A stretch of DNA of 64,000 nucleotides. Source: Rutstroemia sp. NJR-2017a BVV2. Its lineage: Eukaryota > Ascomycota > Leotiomycetes > Helotiales > Rutstroemiaceae. This document shows positions 34,824-45,429 of the stretch, piece by piece (the stretch's first letter is position 1; each line of letters opens with the position of its first letter). A program made the position numbers and the translations under genes. The stretch spans positions 1 to 64,000 of the forward strand of contig NJPS01000034.1 in the NCBI GenBank assembly GCA_002946415.1, read 5' to 3'. The notes below the pieces were generated by a model. That model was not told the origin of the DNA, searched no databases, and saw nothing but the letters and a program-made list of their open reading frames with translations.

Positions 34824-35903
34824 TTAAAGGGAAGCAACAGCAGCAGCAGCAGCGTCCATGGCAGTGCAAGCAATCCCTAGATCCAACCCAATAACCTGAC
34901 CCCACATTTGCGTCAGCAGGACCTGATCCAATGAGGACGAACCTGTGAAGAGGATGATAAATAGACCCATGACTGCTCCCAAAAGGGAGAAACTCCAAAT
35001 AACGCTCTTGTTGAGATTCTCCGCGCCCTCATAGATCCATTGGCAGCCCTGATACATGGTCATGGCGCAAGCAATGATTCCAAGGCCTGAGAAAATGGTT
35101 GTCATCATGATTATGAAGTCGGTTAAGCTTAACGACGACGAAGACGAAGACGAAGACGACGAAGACGAAGACGAAGACGACGATGATGATGACGAAGAGG
35201 ACGATGGAAACGACGACGAAGACAAAGACGACGATGACAGAGATGACGACGAGTTGGATGGAATCGTCGAGGGTTGTACTGGTACAGTATGTACTGGGGC
35301 ACCCTCCTCCGATCTGGCAGCCTTGGCATTACTTCTGTCACTATCATTTCCGCCATCGATAATGACTTCGTGCAGCGTAGCGTTCATGTCATCGATCTTA
35401 ATATCGATATTTACGATGGTAGCCTTGAGGGTATCCAGCTCCGAGGTTAGAAATTTGATTTCCATGGAGTCGTATTGTGGTTGCGGGACTCCTGATGCAA
35501 TGACTGGCACTTCAGCCTCTTGGAATGATGGGGCAAAAAACCCGGTAGATTGCCGCCAGCTTTGAAAGATGAAAGATAGGCACAAGTGGAACGCGGACAT
35601 GGACATCGTAGTCGCAATTGCGCCCTTTTTGACGAATTTCCATCCTGTGGACTGTCGACAATATTTGGGTGCAGGCCTGCGGACCGGTGCGGAGGTAGAG
35701 CTAGTTCCAGATGGGGCTGCTGGCAATGGAACTTGGGTCCCGACAGCGGTGGCTTCAATATCTATGCTTGTGCGTGGAGTGGCGGCTATAAGACGTTCAG
35801 CGGCGTTGTAGCTGTCGCTGTCGTCGCTTGTGCGAGGACTTCCCATGCACCGAACCTCGGTGTCCTTCATATTTGGGGCTCTTGTGCCATGAGCTCGAGA
35901 CAT
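34824..35903 (-). CDS. Hypothetical membrane protein with poly-Ser tract
   Basis: This is a single open frame of 359 residues from the ATG at 35903; longer versions would need non-ATG starts. Order: a hydrophilic N-terminus rich in Ser/Thr/Pro; one hydrophobic segment (SMSAFHLCLSFIF); a possible coiled segment (LTSELDTLKATIVNIDIKID); a poly-Ser tract of over 40 residues encoded by a GAC/GAA triplet microsatellite; then two or three membrane segments (FIIMMTTIFSGLGIIACAM, VIWSFSLLGAVMGLFIILF, and a weaker one near the C-terminus). It ends in an Ala run. No known family is recognised. The hydrophobic pattern and the loop between the last helices argue that it is a real protein. Confidence 0.6.
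   Translation of the reverse strand: MSRAHGTRAPNMKDTEVRCMGSPRTSDDSDSYNAAERLIAATPRTSIDIEATAVGTQVPLPAAPSGTSSTSAPVRRPAPKYCRQSTGWKFVKKGAIATTMSMSAFHLCLSFIFQSWRQSTGFFAPSFQEAEVPVIASGVPQPQYDSMEIKFLTSELDTLKATIVNIDIKIDDMNATLHEVIIDGGNDSDRSNAKAARSEEGAPVHTVPVQPSTIPSNSSSSLSSSSLSSSSFPSSSSSSSSSSSSSSSSSSSSSSSSLSLTDFIIMMTTIFSGLGIIACAMTMYQGCQWIYEGAENLNKSVIWSFSLLGAVMGLFIILFTGSSSLDQVLLTQMWGQVIGLDLGIACTAMDAAAAAVASL
35128..35262. repeat. Triplet microsatellite (GACGAA/GATGAC)n
   Basis: This is a nearly pure trinucleotide tract on the plus strand. It is read as Ser codons (TCG, TCT, TCA) by the membrane-protein gene on the minus strand, and as Asp/Glu on the plus strand. Confidence 0.9.
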
Positions 35904-36563
35904 ATTAGTTCCACCAGTATTTTGTTTGCTGGATTGTGGGGAAAAGCTTAAAATGAAGGTACTCAGATCACTGTGCTCCCTCGTAACTACCACATGTAAC
36001 AACCAAATGTAGGGGGAAATGCACGATATTTATTTGATGCATGAACTACCGACCCTCTTCGCATGCAGACTGCTTCTCCACTAGAGAAACAGCTAAAAGA
36101 ACGGTTCCCCCGATTTATCCATTTTTGATCCTTCCTTCAATTTCAATGTTCTAAGTCCGTTCTATTATTTTTCTAAAGAAGCTATCGACAGGTAGGGCCA
36201 GACTTACTTAGTTCACGATAAAAGAACCCACACTGCAATCAATCGATCAAGATCCAAGATTCAAGATTCAAGATTCAATGACGACAAGATTCTTTAAAAA
36301 CCCGAGCTAGCGTCCACACCAAAATAAGATATATTGTGGTAGACAGAGCAAGAAGTACCTACCTTTTTTTTTCCAAAACAGTGGTAACATCGGGTTGGAT
36401 GAATTTACGGATGTTCTAGAGGATATTTCTGCCTTTGCTGGGCGAAGATTTTGGTACAGAAATCTCATTACCCCTCACTACCCCTTTTTCTACGTCATCA
36501 GGACCATCCATTCGCTCGCTTGGGCACATATCGCAATCGCATGCACACCCCTCAACATCCAAC
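35904..36563. other. Divergent promoter region
   Basis: This is the shared upstream region of the poly-Ser membrane protein (minus) and the ATP-grasp gene (plus). It contains a short 9-bp array (AAGATTC/CAAGATT, 36249-36276). No gene is seen. Confidence 0.6.
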
Positions 36564-38141
36564 ATGCCTCTCAACGCCAGCTCCCCCAGGATTTATCATT
36601 TTCTTCAGAATATCATTCTGATCTCCCTCTGCGCTGTATCCACCCCGCTTCTTACTGTCGTCACGATCCTAACCCAGCTGATCTCCCCCCTCACCTCACG
36701 CACTCAACATCTATCCCACCACCGGAAATGGCGCACCCACTCCTCCCCCACGTTCCGGCCCCGCACCATCCTCGTCACGGGCGTCGGAATGAGTAAAGGG
36801 CTCTCCCTCGCGCGCACCTTCCACCGCGCCGGCCACACCGTCATCGGTGCCGACTTCGAACCCTACTACATCCCCGTGTCCGGTCACTTCTCCCGCGCGC
36901 TTAAAACCTTCTATCGGCTCACCAAGCCCTCTTCTTCTGACCCCAAATCCTCCCAAAGATACATCCACGGCATCCTCAGCCTCATCAAGGCCGAAGGCGT
37001 CGAACTCTGGGTTTCCTGTTCCGGCGTCGCCTCCGCCATCGAAGACGGTCTTGCAGCCGAGCGTATTGAGAAAGAAGCCCCGGTGTGCAAGATCGTGCAA
37101 TTCGGTGCACGGCTGACAGAGACGCTGCATGAGAAATCGGCATTTATCGAGCACACGCAAGGAATCAGTCTTAATGTACCGGTAACGCATCGCGTGACAT
37201 CTGTGAAACAAGCAGTTGCGCTTCTGCATCCAAACCAAGGGTTAAAAGTCGACAAAGCATTCATCATGAAGCCCGAAGGCATGGATGATTCTGCTAGAGC
37301 GGACATGACACTACTTCCTCTCCGGTCTCCAGAGCAGACCGAAAAACATGTGCAGAGATTAGCCCCCTCCGACAGCCGCCCATTCGTTCTCCAGCAATTC
37401 ATCCCCGGCATCGAATACTGCACTCACGCATCCGTCATCGAAGGAAAAGTGCGCTCTTTTGTCGCCTGCCGCTCCTCAGATATGCTAATGCACTACATCC
37501 CACTCGCCTCCTCGTCCGCTCTCGCACAAGCCATGCTCCGCTACACCGAGCTCTACGCCGCGCGCACCAGCGCCGCGTATCCTATGACAGGACATCTATC
37601 GCTTGACTTTCTGGTGGAGAAAAAGGTCGCAACGGATGCGGAATCGACTTTTGGTGCGCAGGACGCGAAAGTTGAGGGTTTGATGAAGGAGCTCTATCCC
37701 ATTGAGTGTAATCCACGTGTTCATACTGCTGTTGTGTTGCTTTCTGAATGCGCGGAGGATTTGGCGGCTTCGTATACCTCGCTTCTTTCATCATCATCAT
37801 CATCATCATCAGCAATTATCACAACCTCAACCCAACCAATCCACCCCCCACCACGCACACCCCCTCACTACTGGGTCGGGCACGATCTCGTCACGCTTGT
37901 TATCCTCCCCATTTTTCACGTCTTACTCTTGCAGACCTCCCTCAAATCAGTACTGACATCATGGTTTACCTTTCTAACACATGTCCTCTACTGGAAAGAC
38001 GGCACCTACGAGGTTTGGGATCCGTGGCCCTGGTGGGGTTTATATGCGGTTTACATGCCGGGGATGTTTGCGGTGAGTATTTGGGAAGGGAAGTGGTGGA
38101 GTCGGTGTAATGTTAGTACGGGGAAGTTTTTCGCAGTTTGA
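36564..38141 (+). CDS. Membrane-tethered ATP-grasp ligase-like enzyme
   Basis: An intronless frame of 525 residues starts at the ATG in CCAACATGCCT; upstream in-frame codons are non-ATG. Residues about 8-38 form a hydrophobic anchor. Then comes a Rossmann-like pre-ATP-grasp segment (ILVTGVGMSKGLSLARTFHR, VIGADFEPYYIPVSG) and the ATP-grasp core: FIMKPEGMDDSAR, FVLQQFIPGIEY, and the metal-binding ECNPR near residues 381-385. A Ser microsatellite (TCA)n follows at about 37787-37811, then a hydrophobic C-terminal segment (LVTLVILPIFHVLLLQTSL) and a Trp-rich tail. ATP-grasp enzymes join a carboxylate to an amine or similar nucleophile through an acyl phosphate. The substrate is unknown. Some fungal ATP-grasp genes act in mycosporine-like amino acid pathways, but no partner genes of that pathway are next to it here. 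Confidence 0.8.
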   Translation: MPLNASSPRIYHFLQNIILISLCAVSTPLLTVVTILTQLISPLTSRTQHLSHHRKWRTHSSPTFRPRTILVTGVGMSKGLSLARTFHRAGHTVIGADFEPYYIPVSGHFSRALKTFYRLTKPSSSDPKSSQRYIHGILSLIKAEGVELWVSCSGVASAIEDGLAAERIEKEAPVCKIVQFGARLTETLHEKSAFIEHTQGISLNVPVTHRVTSVKQAVALLHPNQGLKVDKAFIMKPEGMDDSARADMTLLPLRSPEQTEKHVQRLAPSDSRPFVLQQFIPGIEYCTHASVIEGKVRSFVACRSSDMLMHYIPLASSSALAQAMLRYTELYAARTSAAYPMTGHLSLDFLVEKKVATDAESTFGAQDAKVEGLMKELYPIECNPRVHTAVVLLSECAEDLAASYTSLLSSSSSSSSAIITTSTQPIHPPPRTPPHYWVGHDLVTLVILPIFHVLLLQTSLKSVLTSWFTFLTHVLYWKDGTYEVWDPWPWWGLYAVYMPGMFAVSIWEGKWWSRCNVSTGKFFAV

Positions 38142-38794
38142 GTGTAGTCGGGGGCATTGAGGGAAGAGAGAGAGAGCTGTTTGGATGTAGAGGAGGAGAG
38201 AAAGATGGGAGGGGGATGGAAGAGATACTGAAGTAATGGAGGGATACGGAAAATTGATTTATAGGAAAGACGGAACTAGAAGTAATGAATTTGGTAAGCA
38301 CCAAAAATTAAACAGAAAAAGTGTGACAAGATTGGCAAGAAAGGGAGGCTGAGATGTGAAAGGCGCAGAAAATGGGACGTAGCAGAACCCAGAAGGTTCA
38401 CGAGGTGGGGATCGAGGGGCAGTCGGAAAAGAAATTGGTAGTAATTCAGGAGGATGACATGATTAGTATCAGTTTCTTTATCATTTCTCACACATAGCAG
38501 AATCAATCGTTAATAATACCAGGGAAATTCTGTTGAAGTGCTTGTGTGGAGATGTTGAGTTTTCATAGTCTTCTCCTCTAACAGCTATCTCGGTCTGGCC
38601 ACCAAATCATAACACCTTGTTTGATCCTACCTCAAAGTCCTAGAGTCGAGATTATTCTTATGTAATCTCTTTACGACACCGCAGAATATTCCCGAGAAGT
38701 AGGTATGCATTGGGTATGTTCGTGCTACACAATAATCTAAGCTATCGCACCCCTAGCTTCTCTCGGCTTCAACAAGATTCAACCACCACGCCAC
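38142..38794. other. Convergent intergenic region
   Basis: This lies between the stops of the ATP-grasp gene (plus) and the MHYT gene (minus). AG-rich sequence follows the ATP-grasp stop. Nothing else is seen. Confidence 0.6.
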
Positions 38795-41589
38795 TTAACG
38801 AGGCATAGCCGTATTCTTGACACAAATTTTGAACAACTCGTCCACAAAAGTAGGTAGATCGACATCCCCCGTCACATTCGCCGTAACTCCAGTGGCACCA
38901 CCCTGCTTATCGCCGTCAAACCCTTGCGCCTTTCCTTCAACATCGCTATCCGACACCTTCTTAACATCTCTCACAACCTCCGAACTAACCAATATCCCAC
39001 CCATCGACTGGTGCGAATCCGCTCTCTGAGCATTTCCTTCTACTTCACGTTCATTCCTATCTCCAGTAAATCGTATACCGCCAAGACTAGGACGATTATG
39101 CCACATGGTTCTCAATCTGCTCGGTCTGGAACTGAGGGCCTTCTTCGTAACAAGTCTAGTAATGGCGTTCCCGAACGCGTCTTCTTCCTCTATGACCTCT
39201 ACCTCCATTTCCCTGCTATCGTGATGTCTCCAGCGTGAAACAATTTTCTTTTCAGAACTCTGGCGGGCAGTTTCATCAAAAATGGGCGCAAATTCACGGT
39301 AGATGGCTCTAGCGAAGAATGAATGATCCAGTGCATTCTTGTGGACACGTTGGCGCAGCTTGAATAGGCTAATGGGTGCAAAGGCGCACTTCTTCCCCGG
39401 AGGACGACGAGTGTTGATAGGTACAATCAGCCGAAACGCGATGAGTGTTGCATCACCAGGAGGTGAGTGGTCGGAATTTCCACGGCAAGGAGCGACGATG
39501 GGCGTGGCTATAAGGCATGCGTCGCTGAAAATCGGATCACCAATTTCGTACTTGAGTGCCTGCAATGTGGTGAGTAACTGGTTAGAGTAGGTTTTCTCTC
39601 TCAGCGGTAAATCCTTCGCCTTGACTGCTTTACTCAAGAACCTCTGACATTCTGTGACGTTCAAGGTATTCATTGCCTTCAAAAATTCAATCTGCCACTC
39701 TTCTAGTGTATCAAAAGGTAGAACCATTGTAGGAAGTTGACTTCTGGCATCTTTTCTGACGACAACATCAAATCCCCCTTTAACTGAGGCTCGAATGGCG
39801 AAGCAGGCGAGATGACAGCCAGGCTCTAGAGGCTGGTCATGATTGGCATAATCCCACATATTCTGAAAATGCTTGACCAGATCGTCCGGTTTGATCTTCA
39901 TGCCGTTGGAAACATAAGGCAAAATGTGATCGATTTTCCCAAAGCGGTACCCCGCGGCTTGTAGAGCTTCCCCCTCTCGGCGGTGTACCTTTTTGACGAG
40001 GAAAAGAATCTGACCAGGACCGGCTCCATCTGTATCTTTTTCCAGGTCTTTGCGTGGCCTCCTTATCGCACGACGTCCACCCTTGATCTTGAATTTAATT
40101 TCTGAGATTATCTTGTCCACTGCGTCGCTAAGTGCGTTGACTCGTGATTGAATAATGACTTTGGTGGATATTTTCTGTCCGGTGCTGATTATCTCATCGA
40201 ACAGACATCCCAGATCCTCCATGGGTCTGTGAAGATCACTTGCAATATCAGCAGCGGCTATGCAAAACAGTTCTCGAAACACCACAGAATAGTCTTTGAT
40301 TGGTTCTCCGTCTTCATCCATAAGGTTGACATCATGAGTCGCACGTAGTCGATGATGATGACAATGGGCGTCAATATTGGTTCGCATGGCCGGAATGATA
40401 TTCTTGACACAATTCCAGTTCCGTGTCGTTCTAAATATCCATAGAAAAGCCGGATGAGAGATGGTGAAGACATCATTCATAGTCTAAAGAAGTTAGCTTG
40501 GGGGAGAGAATTAGCTTAGAAAACCTCACTCCTTCAATGAATGAATTGGCAATCTTGCGATTGGGTAAACTTCCCCCCGGAGTTATCAGAACTCTTCCGT
40601 GTTTGTCGAAAATGGCCGCGAACAGGGAAAGCTTTTGCGATCTGCTGATTGTCTCCAGCCTTTTCATATGAATTAGAAGCTCTAGAATAAGATGAGTAGC
40701 ACAAGTGATAGTGGTCTAAGGAGATCAGCATGGTTGACACATGATGGACTAGGAACAAAATACCAAGATGACGGCCACAATTATTGCGAGGTGTCGAGAG
40801 GAATCTGCCCTGACAGGAGGGCGAGGGGCAATCAAACGGTAATGGGTACCGGCAGAAGCTAACCAATGCATACCTGAGACAGCAAATGCAAGAATTGATG
40901 CGCATACGCCTCTTTTCCACCACCTAATTGCCCACACAGCTCGCCAGCGAAAGAACAAGAAGATCGGCACTATGCATCCAGTAATGGCGACGAGCGCAGA
41001 TCCGACAACGTACGCGATGACATAAAAACACCTGTAGTTGGAGATGCTAGCTTGACCGAGGTAATGCATTCCACATATTCCAAGTCCTGCTAAAGTTCCA
41101 CCCATACAGACGCGGGCTATGTTAACCGTTTCATGCGAGCCAACTGCCCAGAACGACATGAAGAACACCACGACTGGCAAAAGGAATGCTTGAGGAGTAG
41201 ATGTCGAGTTGTATGATACCTGCAGGTAGGGCTCGCCATGGCCGAGTGTGAGTGCGTGGTCTCCGATATAGTGCATACACCAAATGGCGACGCCACCCAT
41301 AGATATCGAAGAAATAATGAGAACGGCCCTGAATCTGATTAGTGCCATCTCATCGGCAGTTTTTATCACATGCTACATACCAGTTGTATCGGCCTTTTCT
41401 TGTGGTTCTTAAATTAAGTAGCTCCAAAGCGGTCCACGCGCCGACCAAGCTGACCAAGTAGGACAAGAAGATGCCCCCAGCATCGTATCGTTTCTCGACC
41501 ACATGTCCTTCGAGTTTGTGCCAAGCATCGAAGGTAAGATTGAACGGGCCTTTGAACGTGGCATTGCCAGTGTTATTGACTTCGACCAT
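38795..41589 (-). CDS. MHYT-domain membrane sensor protein
   Basis: Four exons: 41589-41381, 41328-40764, 40715-40530 and 40483-38795. The introns are 46-52 nt, all phases fit, and the product is 882 residues. The N-terminal part is a seven-helix MHYT domain with three signature motifs: WCMHYIG (His89), GMHYLG (His158) and GMHWLA (His224). In bacteria this domain is proposed to bind a metal, probably copper, and to sense small ligands. The long cytoplasmic part includes AAIFDKHGRVLITPGG (about 270-290), a soluble region of unknown fold and a polar C-terminus. Fungal homologues of this layout are common but uncharacterised. The ATG at 41589 gives a short N-terminus and has an in-frame stop upstream (TAA at about 41633), unless a further 5' exon ends at the CAG near 41616. 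Confidence 0.85.
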
Positions 41590-43530
41590 ATAGGTAGCGC
41601 TGGCGAGATCTGAAGGTGTGAGTTGATTTTATGAAGTGTTGAGTTCATTCAGGTAGCCAGGATTGTAAGTTTCTATGTATAGAATACACTTTTTTCTCAT
41701 CATGAATCAGAAAGAGGAGCAATCGACTGCCAGCATAATAGATGGTGGAAGAAGTCTTTGAGTCCCGAACTTATCCAACGAGCGTCGGGGACAATGGCCA
41801 CAAGAATGGGATCGAAACGCAGTCGCAGGGCAATCCGTCAGAGATATTATAGGTTTAAAGAAAGCGAACGCGTCGAGGTGGGACGTCTAGGTGTCTTTAT
41901 CTGGATATCTGAGTGTCAACGGACAATTTGACAGCTTCTCGTGATGGCTTCTTGTGATAGGGAATAGCTGGAGGATCGAATGTTTGATGAAGCGTTTGAA
42001 TCAAAAGACGGGGAGTAATCAACGAGAGTGAAGATTAGCAAAGGTAACGGGTAGCAGTAGAAGGATAACTGAAAAGTGCAATAGACAATCTAGGTCGTAT
42101 ATGCAAAAGTAGGAGATAAAAGAATGAGAAGATATCAAAAGTACTTAATATTAATGTTAAGTAGGAATAATGCTTGCGTCAAGGATAATCAGAGATCGAG
42201 TAAGAGAGTGAAAGACGTTGATGACTCGACAATCTAAAGCACACAGTCTTGCTTCGCATGGCTGTCAAAGTAGGAAGGAAGTGAATCATTGCAGAACACA
42301 AACTGCAAGTGCCACACACCACGCGAAGACTAAAAATTGACGATCGAGCCACAGGGAGAGAACATCTCGAAGTTGATCTACATCTGGATACTGATGGTAT
42401 TGCATTTTTATGCTGGTGGTCTCATGATACCAGCTGGACTCGACTTCATCCAGGAGGATAGTTGGTTCCATCCTGTCCTCACTTGTGCGGATGAGATGAA
42501 TGAGCGCAGAGGCTGCTGCAACTTCTGATTTCATTTGGTGTATATGCGCAGTGAGCCTTGGAACAATCTGTCAATCGAATCGAGGAAAGAAGAGGGGAGG
42601 AGACGAAAGGAAAGGAAAGGTAACCCGCAATTCGTGCCGCTTCAAGGGAGTTCACGTCTGTGGCTCGCTTGCACAAAGCGGCATGCCTGGAACAAGGACG
42701 ACCTCACGGGCAACCCACAATCACATTTACAAATCGAAGTGAACAAAGAAACCTCACATAGAAAGATATTTCCTTTATCATCTTATTCTTTATCAGTTTT
42801 GCTTCTCGTTTCTGGCTCTGATGCTATCTACGCAAGTGTGATGTGTCACCAGATCTGGCACGGTATCTCATCTCTCGGGTTCCGTTTCGGCGTTTCCTTT
42901 TTATCATCTTTCGAAGACTTTGCGTCCCCATCACGCCGTAATCCGAAAATGTCAAGGAAAGGCTTTCGCGGAGTATTCAGTGGTGAGCTTAGCTGCTTCC
43001 AAGTCCCATCGTCCGCATTCTACTGTAGTCTTGTTTCCCCATCTCTTTTCCCTGAATAAAGTGCAGCTAAGTCTTTTTACCGGTGAGATGATAGCTTGAT
43101 TCCCACAAATAGATCCACTGTTTCGACTTTATAACCCAAGGGTGGTTTCCTGTCTTTGCGTAAAACCTGCCATGCAGGAACTTTGACATTAACTCTCTGC
43201 AGTAATTCGACTCAGGAATCATGAAAAGCACAAAGGTGGTAGAACTACCGTACTAAAAAGAGAACAATGATGTTATTAAAGAAAATTGTAGCCTGTTTGA
43301 ATGGATATTCGAGATTCTTTGTGAGTAGAATACATTTCAGTCTTACAAGTCATGAACAACGACTTCGAAGTAGCTCAAGTACTCAGTCACTCTCTTTCCG
43401 AAGTCCAGTCAAGACCAGAGATTTACCAAACCTTGTATCCAACGATACAATATCGTTTGAATCTTGCGAAGTTGTATTTCACACACCTCTTTAATTGCTC
43501 TATATCTGTACCCCAAGTAAATCAAAGAAC
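41590..43530. other. Intergenic, no secure gene
   Basis: This contains the MHYT leader/promoter (minus) and the promoter of the gene at 43531 (plus). A minus ORF at 42286-42534 and a plus ORF at 42535-43059 have no motif or splice support. A plus ORF at 43352-43492 could be an upstream ORF or an alternative 5' exon of the next gene. Confidence 0.45.
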
Positions 43531-44193
43531 ATGTTCTTCAAGCAGTGGTCCACGAGCTCTAACTCGGAGTCATCTGTAACCGGAAAAGAGCTCGTGCTAA
43601 GTAAAGTACCAGAGCCAAAATATACTTGTGGACCCGAAGATATCGAATATGAACCGGGAGAAGAGAGAGTAGTTTTCGAGACTTGGTCAAGCAACCCCCG
43701 TTCAGAACGAACACATCCCAAACCATCACAGGCATATACTGGGCGATTTAAACCACGGCACGAACGTGACGTGAATGCAAATGCTTATGAGCAGCATCAC
43801 GCACCTGCTAACTGGAGTAATTCACAATATCCTCAGTTAATGCAACAATTATATGCCCACGGACAGCCTTACGCACGTCCCTGCTGCTATGAATCACAAT
43901 ATTACTCGTTTCCTCCCTATCGAGCGAATAGCCCTGCACCAAACCATGCATCTCGTCCTCCAGCACAGCCTACAGTTGGACAATGTAAGAGCGCAGATGA
44001 AAGGAAATACGACGAACTACTCACACAGCGAGAAATCAGGACTGAGAGATTGAAACGATTAGGAAAGTCTCGCAACTCGGAACCTTGGCCAGGTCATGAC
44101 GAGGAAGTGAGGAAGTGGGAGGCTGACGTATTAGCTCTTTCTAAAAAGATGGGACTTGAGATGAGCCTGAAACGTAAAGTGCTGCTTTTGTAG
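43531..44193 (+). CDS. Hypothetical hydrophilic protein, 220 aa
   Basis: A single open frame runs from the ATG at 43531 (AGAACATGTTC) to a TAG. The protein is hydrophilic. Its N-terminal region contains VPEPKYTCGPEDIEYEPG, the middle is rich in Gln, Tyr, Pro and His (NWSNSQYPQLMQQLYAHGQP), and the C-terminal 70 residues are charged and probably helical (DERKYDELLTQREIRTERLK, then EEVRKWEADVLALSKKMG). No known domain is recognised. Steady codon use and the helical C-terminus suggest a real gene, perhaps lineage-specific. An upstream exon is possible. Confidence 0.5.
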   Translation: MFFKQWSTSSNSESSVTGKELVLSKVPEPKYTCGPEDIEYEPGEERVVFETWSSNPRSERTHPKPSQAYTGRFKPRHERDVNANAYEQHHAPANWSNSQYPQLMQQLYAHGQPYARPCCYESQYYSFPPYRANSPAPNHASRPPAQPTVGQCKSADERKYDELLTQREIRTERLKRLGKSRNSEPWPGHDEEVRKWEADVLALSKKMGLEMSLKRKVLLL

Positions 44194-44442
44194 GGCAGTT
44201 ACAATAGTTCTCATAAAAGCTTTCTAAATTCAATATTACATGATTTTTTTATTCCAAATTGAATGCCCCCTAGAAGTGAACGTAAATTGAATCATCCAAC
44301 ATTAGTATCGTGTATAGAAAAATGTAAATTGCATGTGCCCATTTATTATTCATGATCTGTGAAACGTAACGTTTTTGTAGTTTTGGTTAGATTCCGTATA
44401 TTGTAGAAATCCGTGTACGAGGTGCCGAATGAGCGCAGGAAT

Positions 44443-44560
44443 CGTTATATGGTATGTAGAAATCATAGTATGGGATGCAGAATGCTGTAGAAAGAACATA
44501 GTGGAGTGCAGAACTGTGCGGAAAGAACATAGTGGGGTGCGGACCGCTACAGAACCTCGC
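44443..44560. repeat. Degenerate ~31-bp tandem repeat
   Basis: Units at about 44443, 44474, 44505 and 44536 share TG.AGAA....G.GGAAAGAACATAGTGG. The best pair (44474-44504 and 44505-44535) share AAAGAACATAGTGG exactly. At 44617-44639 a reverse-complement copy of the GTGCAGAACTGTGC part is found (TTCTGCACGGTTCTGCACC), so the region could fold. Confidence 0.7.
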
Positions 44561-45018
44561 TAGAAAAAATGGGGGATAGCCGGAGTGCTTGGAGCGTGCA
44601 GGATGCTTATTCTGCACGGTTCTGCACCCCAGCACAATTAAGGACGTGAAGGACGATTGGATCACCGAGCCTGAGTTCGATTTCCATGTCACTCTCTGAA
44701 AGGGGCATGTTCAGAGACACTTGTAAGTTGTAAATCATAGCCTGCGAGTTATTTTATTGAGACACTTCGATTCACGGGAGTAGACGGCGGATCATGGGCA
44801 GCATTTGGACCTCAGCGGCGCGTTTGTGAGAGTTGGTTCACAAAATTCTGTAAATCTACAGGCAGCAAGCTCTCATCACTCAGATCTGTTTTGGGGCTAA
44901 TTCGTGTAGAATTATATAGAATCCGTCTGCGAAGAATGTTTCTGTAGGTTGAACATCAACACTGTAAGATCAAATAACCTCGAAATGGGGGGTGAGTATT
45001 CGTAGTTTAGGTAGGTTG

Positions 45019-45040
45019 GTTCCTCTAAACTATGAGGAAC
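45019..45040. repeat. Perfect 7-bp inverted repeat, 8-nt loop
   Basis: GTTCCTC, then TAAACTAT, then GAGGAAC. It lies about 100 bp upstream of the TATA box of the 49-aa gene and could be a dimeric factor site or a hairpin. Confidence 0.6.
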
Positions 45041-45140
45041 GAGGTAGTGACTAGGCCGCTATACAGACCTATAGGAGTCTATACTGCCTTCTAGGAGGTG
45101 GTATAAGCCTTTAAGATATCCCACATATCTCTCCTACAAG

Positions 45141-45148
45141 TATATAAG
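45141..45148 (+). promoter_or_regulatory. TATA box
   Basis: TATATAAG lies 289 bp upstream of the ATG at 45430 and just before a leader-like CA/CT-rich region. It fits a strong, inducible fungal promoter with a leader of about 250 nt. Confidence 0.55.
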
Positions 45149-45188
45149 AGGCTCCAGATCAGAGCAGACTGAACAGTATCTTAACAAC

Positions 45189-45244
45189 AGCATCTGAATA
45201 ATAGCATCTGAATAACAGCATCCGGATTACAGCATCTAAATAAC
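45189..45244 (+). repeat. 14-bp tandem repeat, four copies, in leader
   Basis: Four consecutive units of AGCATCTGAATAAY (third unit AGCATCCGGATTAC) start 41 bp after the TATA box, so they probably lie in the transcribed 5' leader of the 49-aa gene. Confidence 0.85.
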
Positions 45245-45429
45245 AACGTTTTAACAACACAACATTTCATAATATATAAGACTGGCTCTTTCCCCGTTTC
45301 CTCTCAATCAACAACTCAGTCCAACACTCTCAGATTTCAGAACACTTCTACTTGTAACCTTTACGCAATCAGAAACCCAAGAAATCATCACTTTTGAATA
45401 CCACAAAAGAAAGACCCGAGACCGCCAGT

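Larger units (their letters stand above)
44194..45429. other. Intergenic with repeats and promoter of the 49-aa gene
   Basis: This holds a 31-bp degenerate repeat with an inverted partner (44443-44640), a short hairpin (stems 45019-45025 and 45034-45040), a TATA box (45141-45148), a 14-bp tandem array (45189-45244) and a CA/CT-rich leader up to 45429. No other gene is seen. Confidence 0.6.

Noticed and set aside
35056..35565. 169-codon plus-strand ORF with a long Asp/Glu run
   Set aside because: Antisense shadow of the poly-Ser tract in the membrane protein, whose hydrophobic helices make the minus strand the coding one.
36711..37238. 175-codon minus-strand ORF antisense to the ATP-grasp gene
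   Set aside because: The plus strand carries intact ATP-grasp motifs; this is a shadow frame.
42286..42534. 82-codon minus-strand ORF upstream of the MHYT gene
   Set aside because: No splice link in phase to the MHYT first exon and no motif; may be leader sequence.
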